This document shows positions 22,626 through 29,091 of a stretch of DNA of 29,091 bases, in pieces (the stretch's first letter is position 1; every line of letters begins with the position of its first letter). This stretch comes from Deltaproteobacteria bacterium UBA7527 (GTDB lineage: Bacteria; Desulfobacterota; Syntrophorhabdia; Syntrophorhabdales; Syntrophorhabdaceae). The position numbers were made by a program, and so were the translations under genes. The notes beneath the pieces were generated by a model, which had not been told where the DNA came from, searched no databases, and was given only the letters and a program-made list of their open reading frames with translations. The DNA lies in assembly GCA_002478225.1 (NCBI GenBank), contig DLMV01000083.1:9449-38539 (forward strand). Direction: 5' to 3'.

Positions 22626-24668
22626 CTATCTCGTCGTGATCCCTGTCAGATCAAAGGATATCCTGATGGTTGTGTCACGGGGTCGTTTCGATTGCATCAG
22701 AGTTAATGTTGTGCCCCAGCAGCCAGGCATATACCTGAGCTGATAGAGGGTATCGATCCACTCGGAATCCTTGAACGTGTAACGTATCTGATACCTTCCC
22801 TGTAAGTATTTATACGTACCGCCGAGATCAAAAAAAACCTCGTTGTTCAGATCTGCCGTGTAATTATGGGAAAGACTCACATCATACGCGTTGGGTTTCT
22901 TATAGCTGAAGTTGTTTCTAATGGTCTTCAATCCTTCTCCTGAGGTGCTGACCTGCGCCTCGTTGGTATAGCTCAGATTTTCTGTCGGATATACGGTCAG
23001 CCTCGCGTCGACATCAGAGAACCTGCCGCCGGAGCCTTTATAGAGCTCAGAGGGGCGCAGGCCTCCTGAGATCCCGTATGTCTGCGATATCTCAAAAAGG
23101 GACAGCTCCCGCTGCCACTCTGCGGAGGTCGTGTTCAGGTAATGGTTCAGTGAGTACGTTATCGTGTTGGTCTGGTACAGCCGGTCATAGGGGTCTATGT
23201 TGGGAAGGTTGGCAAAAGATGTGTTGGGGATGAAATTATACTTTATGATCGGTTTGATCACGCTATGCATCTCACCCAGGTTGAGGAAGTCGGTATGGTA
23301 ATACCTCATGAACTGGGTGTTCGCATCTCCCGCGATCCTGAATGTCTGGCGGTATTCCGTATCATTGCTGCTGCCGTCGACCCGGTTGACAAGATACGCC
23401 GTCTCTATCAGGGTGCCGCTGACAAGGAAGTTGATCCCGTTCCAGGAATAAGGCAGGCGGAGCCTCGGCTCGATACCCATACGTGAAACTTTATCACCCT
23501 TGTCCCTGTAGAATGATGTATAGTCCGTGACGAAATCCGTGTAGAGCTTCCCGTCAAAGAACGGGATATACTCCGTGAAAAAGGAAGCATGCGGATAGTA
23601 CTGAAAGGTCGATTTATTATTGTTGCTTGAAAGAAGGTTCCTGAAGTTGGCCACCTCCGCCGTGAGGAGGGACTTCTTCGTGGGGATTTCCACAAATGCC
23701 GTGGATTTTATCAATGTCTCGCTTCTCTCAGGCAACGTCGTTCCAAAATCCTTAAGATAATCGTTATCAGAGATGAATCGGAGGTTTGTCTTGAAGGTTA
23801 TATCGTTCATGAACACCTGTTCGTGCTGGCCCCGCAGCTGCCAGCGCGTGCCGTCATATTGTTTGTCGCTGATGATGGAATAATCCCATACCCCCTTCAT
23901 GTCTTCCCTGGGGGCATACCTGAACTCCACGCCGGGCTTGAAACCCCTGTCGCCGAGATAGTCAAGGAAGAACGTGGCATCCTTGTCTTTCGATATTGCC
24001 CAGAAATAGGACGTATTGATGAGCATGCCGTTCCTTGAAGAGAGTGCAAAGCCCGGCATGAGCAAACCGGACTGCCTCTCGGTCTTGACCGGGAAGATGC
24101 CCCAGGGCAGGTAGAAAACAGGATAATCCTTGATATAGAATTTTGTGTCTTTCGTCTTTGCATACCCTTCAACGGTGACATCCACCTCCCGCGATGAAAA
24201 CTTCCAGGCAGGCTTCTCCCAACCGCAGGTAGTGAACTCTCCTCTCTTGAGCGTATACTGCGCCTCGCCGACCTTTTCTATCTCTTCACCGGTAATGTGA
24301 AAATTGCCTTTCTGGAGGTAGATCTTCCCGCCTTCTATCCTGCCTTTTTTAGAGATAAGGTTGAGCTGCAGCTTCTGACACTCGATGCGATCGCCTTCAT
24401 CCTGAAAGACGACGTTCCCCTCCGCGAAGACGTCCTTAGTATTTTCATCGTAAAGCACGTAGTCCGCATTGAGGATCCTTTTCCCTTCTCTGAGATCCAC
24501 CTTGCCTTTGGCAACATAGGTATTCTTCTCACGGTTATACTCAACGAACATAGCCGCTATGTCGATCGGCACCTCGATAGGGGCCTTGTAATCGAATTGC
24601 TTCCCATAGAGACAGAGGGGAACAAAAAGAAAGAGAAGGGCGATGATTTTCCCGTTAAAAGATCTCAT
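22626..24668 (-). CDS. lptD: LPS-assembly outer membrane protein LptD
   Basis: 680-residue LptD (OstA/Imp), the outer-membrane barrel that inserts lipopolysaccharide with LptE. A signal peptide (FNGKIIALLFLFVPLCLYG) is followed by an OstA/LptA-like beta-jellyroll (VAKGKVDLREGKRILNADY, AEGNVVFQDEGDRIECQ), then the barrel from about residue 190 starting YPVFYLPWGIFPVKTERQSG. Two non-signal cysteines are prominent, in TTCGWEKPAW and near the C-terminus in MPGCWGTT; conserved Cys pairs form the structural disulfides in known LptD. The ATG lies inside the last codons of folC (14-base overlap), so translation is coupled. Placed with rfb genes, it suggests joint expression of LPS export and O-sugar synthesis. 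Confidence 0.95.
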   Translation of the reverse strand: MRSFNGKIIALLFLFVPLCLYGKQFDYKAPIEVPIDIAAMFVEYNREKNTYVAKGKVDLREGKRILNADYVLYDENTKDVFAEGNVVFQDEGDRIECQKLQLNLISKKGRIEGGKIYLQKGNFHITGEEIEKVGEAQYTLKRGEFTTCGWEKPAWKFSSREVDVTVEGYAKTKDTKFYIKDYPVFYLPWGIFPVKTERQSGLLMPGFALSSRNGMLINTSYFWAISKDKDATFFLDYLGDRGFKPGVEFRYAPREDMKGVWDYSIISDKQYDGTRWQLRGQHEQVFMNDITFKTNLRFISDNDYLKDFGTTLPERSETLIKSTAFVEIPTKKSLLTAEVANFRNLLSSNNNKSTFQYYPHASFFTEYIPFFDGKLYTDFVTDYTSFYRDKGDKVSRMGIEPRLRLPYSWNGINFLVSGTLIETAYLVNRVDGSSNDTEYRQTFRIAGDANTQFMRYYHTDFLNLGEMHSVIKPIIKYNFIPNTSFANLPNIDPYDRLYQTNTITYSLNHYLNTTSAEWQRELSLFEISQTYGISGGLRPSELYKGSGGRFSDVDARLTVYPTENLSYTNEAQVSTSGEGLKTIRNNFSYKKPNAYDVSLSHNYTADLNNEVFFDLGGTYKYLQGRYQIRYTFKDSEWIDTLYQLRYMPGCWGTTLTLMQSKRPRDTTIRISFDLTGITTR

Positions 24669-25920
24669 TGACAGCTGCCTTTGCCTCGCCGATCGTATAA
24701 AAAGAACCCGTGATCAAGATCAGGTCATCTTCTTCTGATATCGTCTTTGCTATCCTTAAAGCGCTCCTTGTGTCTTCTGCGATTATCGCATCCTCTGCAT
24801 AGGTCTTCATCAGTGAGGGCGCCAACGCCCGTTCCATATCAGGCTTTGTCAATATTATAGTGTCCATGGATGGTACGATCTCTTGAAGCATTCTACCATA
24901 CTCTTTATCCTTCATGACACCAAAAATGAGTATTTTCTTCCTGCCTCCGAAGCGGGCCCTAATAAACTCCGTGAGAACATGGATGCCGTCGGGATTGTGC
25001 GCCCCGTCGATAAGGATCGTCGGTCTTTGCCTCACCTCTTCCAGCCTCCCCTGTAAGCGGGTGCGGGACAGGGCATCGTATATTGTGCCGTCTCCCACCG
25101 GAAAACCGCGGGCCGCAAGAATGTCAACGGCACAGAGCGCAATGGCGCCGTTTGCAAGCTGGTGGTCGCCTTTCAGGTTTATTCGGATGCCTTCGAGCGT
25201 TCTTGACGGACCCCGGTAAGACATGACCTGTTCACCTTTCTTCTCATACGAAAAATCTCTCCCGAGACTATAAACAGGACTTTCAAGGTCTCTTGCAATA
25301 CCCTCGATAACAGTCAGCGGTACCTCTGCCGCGCCGGTCACAACCGGTATCCTCTTCTTGATGATCCCTGCCTTCTCCCTGGCAATCGTTTCGATGGTAC
25401 TGCCGAGGTATTCCATATGGTCATGGGCGACATTGGTAACAACGCTTACCAGCGGCTCGATGACGTTCGTCGAGTCGAGCCTTCCCCCGAGCCCGGTCTC
25501 GATAACCGCAATATCTACTCTTTTTCTCCTGAAATATTCAAATGCAAGGGCTGTGGTGAAATCGAAGAAGGTAAAGAACCTGTCCCTGTCTTCTTTCTCC
25601 ACCCTTTCCCTGATATGCTCTGTGATCTCGGCAACCTCTTCTTCGCGGATCTCCTCACCGTTCACCGCGATCCTCTCTGTAAACGACACGAGATGCGGCG
25701 ACGTATAGGCGCCGGCAGAATATCCTTCTTCCCCGAGCATGCCGGCGACCATGCCCGTCACGGACCCTTTTCCGTTCGTACCGGCAACATGGACCGTCTT
25801 CAGTGCTTTATGGGGATCTCCCATGATGCCGAGTATCCATGAAATATTCTCAAGCCCGAATACCATCCCAAACCTTTCGAGTCCGTAGAGGTACTCAAGG
25901 GCAGCGGAGTAATCTCTCAT
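24655..25920 (-). CDS. folC: Bifunctional folylpolyglutamate synthase/dihydrofolate synthase
   Basis: 421-residue FolC, adding glutamate to dihydropteroate and folates in the cytoplasm. Seen: P-loop HVAGTNGKGSV (44-54), YTSPHLVSFTERI, the FFDFTTALAFEYF segment, ETGLGGRLDSTN, SVVTNVAHDHMEYLG (His ligand of the family), IDGAHNPDG, and a C-terminal Mur-ligase-type Rossmann part with FGVMKDKEY and ITGSFYTIGEA. The ATG overlaps the accD stop by four bases (25917-25920), and the accD-folC order is common in proteobacteria. The 3' end overlaps the lptD start by 14 bases. Confidence 0.96.
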   Translation of the reverse strand: MRDYSAALEYLYGLERFGMVFGLENISWILGIMGDPHKALKTVHVAGTNGKGSVTGMVAGMLGEEGYSAGAYTSPHLVSFTERIAVNGEEIREEEVAEITEHIRERVEKEDRDRFFTFFDFTTALAFEYFRRKRVDIAVIETGLGGRLDSTNVIEPLVSVVTNVAHDHMEYLGSTIETIAREKAGIIKKRIPVVTGAAEVPLTVIEGIARDLESPVYSLGRDFSYEKKGEQVMSYRGPSRTLEGIRINLKGDHQLANGAIALCAVDILAARGFPVGDGTIYDALSRTRLQGRLEEVRQRPTILIDGAHNPDGIHVLTEFIRARFGGRKKILIFGVMKDKEYGRMLQEIVPSMDTIILTKPDMERALAPSLMKTYAEDAIIAEDTRSALRIAKTISEEDDLILITGSFYTIGEAKAAVNEIF

Positions 25921-26780
25921 GTTATATGCGAAAGCAGCGTGTGGAGTCTTTTTTTCAGTTCCTTTCTCGGCACTATCATGTCGATCATGCCATGCTCCAG
26001 GAGGTACTCTGCCCTCTGGAACCCGTGGGGGAGCTCTTCTTTGATGGTCTCTTTAATGACCCGCGGGCCTGCGAACCCTATCATTGCCTTTGGCTCCGCG
26101 ATGATCACATCGCCAAGCATGCCCATGCTCGCTGTGACGCCGCCCAGCGTCGGATCGGTCAGAACCGTTATGTAAGGGATGCCGTGGGACTTGAGGTTAT
26201 AGATAGCGCCGGAGACCTTGGACATCTGCATAAGGGACATGATGCCTTCCTGCATCCTTGCGCCGCCCGATGAACAGAAGAGAATGACCGGCAGCCTGTC
26301 CTGCACCCCCTGTTCCAGGGTCCTCGTGATCTTCTCGCCTACAACCGACCCCAGACTGCCTCCCATGAAGTTAAAATCAAAGATCGCCGTCAGCACATCA
26401 AGGCCGTTAATGGCAGCCTTTCCGCACATCATTGCATCGCTTCTCCTGGTCGTCTCCTTTGTTTCAACGAGCCTCACCTTGTATGGCTTCGTGTCCTTGA
26501 ACTTAAGAAAATCAACGGGCTCCACATCCGTATAGAGCTCCATGAAGCTCCCCTTATCGAACATCAGATCAACCCTTACATCGACATTTATGGGGAAATG
26601 ATAAAGGCATTTGGGGCATACGTGCTGGTTTCTCTCCACCTCTTTCCTGTAGAGAAGTTCCTGACAGGAACTGCACTTGATCCAGAGAGATTCGTCTTTC
26701 TCGGCCTTCTTGATCTCACGCTGGATGTCGATCTCTTTGTGCGGCTTCTTCTCTTTATCTTTTCTGCTGAAAAAACCCAT
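25917..26780 (-). CDS. accD: Acetyl-CoA carboxylase carboxyltransferase subunit beta
   Basis: 287-residue AccD, which with AccA transfers the carboxyl from biotin to acetyl-CoA to give malonyl-CoA. The N-terminal zinc ribbon has Cys36, Cys39, Cys55 and Cys58 (CSSC, CPKC). The crotonase-fold part has DAMMCGKAAINGLDV, FDFNFMGGSLGSVVGEK, SSGGARMQEGIMSLMQM, VLTDPTLGGVTAS and GFAGPRVI. AGGA precedes ATG 26780 by eight bases. First gene of the seven-gene operon down to rfbD. The 48-base gap to the divergent hydrolase must hold promoters for both directions. accA is not in the window. Confidence 0.97.
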   Translation of the reverse strand: MGFFSRKDKEKKPHKEIDIQREIKKAEKDESLWIKCSSCQELLYRKEVERNQHVCPKCLYHFPINVDVRVDLMFDKGSFMELYTDVEPVDFLKFKDTKPYKVRLVETKETTRRSDAMMCGKAAINGLDVLTAIFDFNFMGGSLGSVVGEKITRTLEQGVQDRLPVILFCSSGGARMQEGIMSLMQMSKVSGAIYNLKSHGIPYITVLTDPTLGGVTASMGMLGDVIIAEPKAMIGFAGPRVIKETIKEELPHGFQRAEYLLEHGMIDMIVPRKELKKRLHTLLSHIT

Positions 26781-26828
26781 GATTTTCCTGTTGAATTTTT
26801 GCTACAAAACTACCAAAATAAGGGTAGC

Positions 26829-27464
26829 ATGTCAATAAAAAGGGTCACCATAGGATCGGATCACGCACTCGAAGGGGTCCTGCGGGCCGGGAGCAGGAAC
26901 GCCGGCGTTGTTATATGCCACCCCCACCCCCTCTATGGCGGCGACATGCGCAACAACGTCGTAGGGGCAATGGAAGAAGGGTTCTCCCAGCAAGGCTACA
27001 CGACCCTTATATTCAATTTCCGCGGCGTCGGCGGAAGCGGAGGAGAATACGACGAAGGGGAGGGGGAGGTCCGGGATGCCCTCGCGGCCTCAGAGCATCT
27101 CCGGCAATATCTCCATCCCGACGGGCAGATCATGTGCGCCGGTTATTCATTCGGCGCCTGGGTAGTAAGCAGGGCAGCGCTCCAGGTCAAGGGTTTGGAC
27201 GGGTTATTTCTTGTCTCATACCCCTTCCTGATCTACAAAGGCGACCACCTGAAGGCCTTCAGCAAAAAGATCTATTTCATCGGAGGGACGTATGATGATA
27301 TCGCCCCCCTCGATGACCTCCTCGCATTCTACAAGAACCTCGAGGTCATCGACAAGTACCTCAAGGTCATCCCCACATCCCATTTCTACGGGGGGAAGGA
27401 AGAGGAGATCGTCGATTTCATCAAGGAAAGCGTCGAACCGGCTCCGCACAACGATCTCCCCTAA
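26829..27464 (+). CDS. Alpha/beta hydrolase (COG2945-type)
   Basis: 211-residue serine hydrolase of the alpha/beta fold. Seen: HPHPLYGGDMRNNVV (31-45), the mark of the COG2945 group, FNFRGVGGSGGEYDEGEGE, nucleophile elbow GYSFGAW (Ser107), acid GTYDDIAP (Asp156 or Asp157), and His185 in PTSHFYGGKE. The substrate is unknown; small esters or thioesters are plausible. ATG 26829 has AAGGG five bases upstream. The in-frame extension to 26598 runs antisense through accD and is rejected. Divergent from accD. Confidence 0.9.
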   Translation: MSIKRVTIGSDHALEGVLRAGSRNAGVVICHPHPLYGGDMRNNVVGAMEEGFSQQGYTTLIFNFRGVGGSGGEYDEGEGEVRDALAASEHLRQYLHPDGQIMCAGYSFGAWVVSRAALQVKGLDGLFLVSYPFLIYKGDHLKAFSKKIYFIGGTYDDIAPLDDLLAFYKNLEVIDKYLKVIPTSHFYGGKEEEIVDFIKESVEPAPHNDLP

Positions 27465-27509
27465 GTCTTGAACAGATAAACGCTTTGTGGTAATGTGATG
27501 GATGCGTTT

Positions 27510-27537
27510 GCTGACTGCTGATCGCTGACCGCTATTT
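27510..27537. repeat. 7-base repeat array (GCTGACT type), single arm
   Basis: Three exact 7-base units, GCTGACT, GCTGATC and GCTGACC, plus a decayed fourth, end 20 bases before the ileS ATG. Similar GCT words form the arms at 10928-11058. No inverted partner is seen between the hydrolase and ileS. Confidence 0.6.
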
Positions 27538-27557
27538 ATAAAGGACAGACAAAACAT

Positions 27558-29091
27558 ATGGACTACAAAGACACGCTGCACCTGCCGAAGACGCCTTTTC
27601 CCATGAAAGGAAACCTTCCTGTCAAAGAAAAGGAGATGCTCGCATTCTGGGAAAGCATAGAGCTCTACCGGAAACTCGTCGAGGCGCGCAAAGGCGCCCC
27701 TTCGTTCATCCTCCACGACGGCCCTCCCTACGCGAACGGGAATATCCACCTCGGCACAGCCCTCAACAAGATACTGAAGGACATTATCGTCAAATCGAAG
27801 TTCATGACAGGCCACAGGGCGGATTACGTCCCGGGCTGGGACTGCCACGGGCTGCCCATCGAGCACCAGATCGAAAAGGAGTTCAAGGCAAAGAAGATCG
27901 CCATGCCCAAGCTGGAGACCCGCCACGCATGCAGACAATACGCGGCAGGGTTCATCGACATCCAGCGCGCCGAATTCAAAAGGCTCGGCGTCGTCGGCGA
28001 CTGGAAGCATCCCTACATCACAATGGATTATGCTTACCAGGCAACGATCATCGAGGAGATACAGAAATTCTTCGAAAGGGACGAGGTCTACCGGAAAAAG
28101 AAGCCTGTCTACTGGTGCATAAGCTGCATGACGGCCCTTGCCGAGGCAGAGATCGAATACGACAACAAGAGATCGAACTCGATCTACGTTAAATTTCCCT
28201 TCACTGAAAAGAGGGACGGCGTCTTTGCCGGCTACCCCGACAAGCCCATCTATATGCTCATCTGGACCACAACGCCATGGACGCTCCCGGCGAACCTCGC
28301 CATCGCCATCCACCCTGATCTCACCTACACGGCTGTCGATGCGGGGAAAGAGATATACATCGTCCTCAAGGAGCTCGTCGAGGACATCGCGAAGAGGGCG
28401 GGCATCGGGGATCATAAGGTGATCGAAGAGATAAGGCCTGAAAGACTGAAAGGGCTCACCTTCAAGCATCCCTTCATCGACAGGCAGTCCCTTATCGTCT
28501 ATGCTGATTACGTCGCCAACGATACGGGCACCGGCGCGGTCCATACGGCGCCGGGACACGGCGAAGAGGACTACGAGACAGGCATCGAATACGGGCTCGA
28601 CGTATATTCTCCGGTCAACGAAAAGGGCCAGTTCATTGAGGACGTTGAATTCTTCAGGGGCATGAACGTCTTTGAGAGCAACCCCGAGGTCATAAAAAAA
28701 CTTGAAGAGCTCGGGCTCCTTCTCCATAAAGAGGAGATCGAGCACTCCTATCCTCATTGCTGGCGATGCAAGAAGCCGGTCATCTTCAGGGCGACGGAAC
28801 AGTGGTTCATATCCCTCGACAGGCATAACCTGAGGCAAAAGGCGCTCAACGAGATAGACCGGGTGAAGTGGATCCCTTCGTGGGGAAGGGACAGGATCTA
28901 CAATATGCTCCAGGTGCGGCCTGACTGGTGCATCTCCCGGCAGAGGACCTGGGGGATCCCGATCACGATCTTCTACTGCGAAAAATGCAGGGAGCCTTAC
29001 TGGAGCAAAGAGACCTTTGCAAACGTCGTCAAGGCAGTGAGAGAGCGCGGCGCCGATATCTGGTTCGAAAAGGACGCCTCCTTCTTCCTCC
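27558..29091 (+). CDS. ileS: Isoleucyl-tRNA synthetase, 5' part (runs off the window)
   Basis: Class I aminoacyl-tRNA synthetase; 511 complete codons are visible and the gene continues past the window. Seen: MDYKDTLHLPKTPFPMKGNL typical of the IleS N-terminus, the HIGH-type motif GNIHLG (about 61-66) after HDGPPYAN, WDCHGLPIEHQIE, editing-domain (CP1) motifs WTTTPWTLPANLA and GTGAVHTAPGHGEEDY, then CWRCKKPVIFRATEQWF and CISRQRTWGIPI. The KMSKS loop lies beyond the edge. ATG 27558 has a weak AAAGGA about 12 bases upstream. A 540-codon open frame on the opposite strand is a shadow of this GC-rich gene. Confidence 0.97.
   Translation, partial: MDYKDTLHLPKTPFPMKGNLPVKEKEMLAFWESIELYRKLVEARKGAPSFILHDGPPYANGNIHLGTALNKILKDIIVKSKFMTGHRADYVPGWDCHGLPIEHQIEKEFKAKKIAMPKLETRHACRQYAAGFIDIQRAEFKRLGVVGDWKHPYITMDYAYQATIIEEIQKFFERDEVYRKKKPVYWCISCMTALAEAEIEYDNKRSNSIYVKFPFTEKRDGVFAGYPDKPIYMLIWTTTPWTLPANLAIAIHPDLTYTAVDAGKEIYIVLKELVEDIAKRAGIGDHKVIEEIRPERLKGLTFKHPFIDRQSLIVYADYVANDTGTGAVHTAPGHGEEDYETGIEYGLDVYSPVNEKGQFIEDVEFFRGMNVFESNPEVIKKLEELGLLLHKEEIEHSYPHCWRCKKPVIFRATEQWFISLDRHNLRQKALNEIDRVKWIPSWGRDRIYNMLQVRPDWCISRQRTWGIPITIFYCEKCREPYWSKETFANVVKAVRERGADIWFEKDASFFL

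Noticed and set aside
27216..28838. 540-codon open frame on the minus strand
   Set aside because: It lies antisense to ileS and the hydrolase 3' end, both with clear family motifs. Its product has no recognisable domain and reflects the codon bias of the real genes.

Overview
The window reads as a chromosomal segment of an anaerobic Gram-negative bacterium. LptD, an LpxH-like hydrolase, FadL and the dTDP-rhamnose genes indicate an outer membrane with LPS. A selenocysteine-containing SelD, a ferritin-like (rubrerythrin-type) protein and a decayed nitrite-reductase locus indicate anaerobic metabolism. The protein style, the strong AGGAGG-type ribosome sites and a fatty-acyl-CoA synthetase suggest a deltaproteobacterium (Desulfobacterota, perhaps Syntrophorhabdus-like). 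That placement is inference, not proof.

Layout. 1-4053 (minus strand): fakA (DAK2-domain kinase), fakB (DegV-type fatty-acid-binding protein) and a FadL-type outer-membrane transporter, which together look like a fatty-acid import and phosphorylation unit. 4054-6056: rarA on the minus strand, facing away from a relic of nrfHA that has lost most of its haem motifs. 6069-10828 (minus): a UvrD-type helicase with its own promoter, then an SsuABC/NrtABC-type ABC importer. 11086-12820 (plus): a 32-residue lysine-rich protein, adk and a xylose-isomerase-like TIM-barrel protein. 12984-13892 (minus): an auxin-efflux-carrier family transporter. 14392-16679 (plus): an acyl-CoA synthetase behind a 499-base regulatory region, a strong terminator, and a periplasmic protein made of two 85-residue repeats. 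16788-18153 (plus): a small DUF3553-like protein and selD, whose UGA codon at 17164 is read as selenocysteine. 18157-19406 (minus): a ferritin-like protein and an LpxH-like phosphoesterase. 19474-26780 (minus): a tightly packed operon accD-folC-lptD-rfbA-rfbC-rfbB-rfbD that combines fatty-acid and folate synthesis, LPS export and dTDP-L-rhamnose synthesis. 26829-29091 (plus): an alpha/beta hydrolase and the 5' part of ileS, which runs off the window.

The most unusual signal is not a gene. At least nine intergenic sites carry short degenerate repeats with an exact 7-base period. Several sites have two arms in inverted orientation. The 7-base word differs between sites (TGATAGG type, GCTCATG type, CGTAAGG type, GTAAAAT type, CGATATA type) while the period and general layout stay the same. 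One array supplies the last codons and stop of rfbD; others abut start codons. Further points of interest are a fakB with no ATG, GTG or TTG at its expected start, two inverted repeats with the same half-site upstream of the acyl-CoA synthetase, and possible leaderless promoters.
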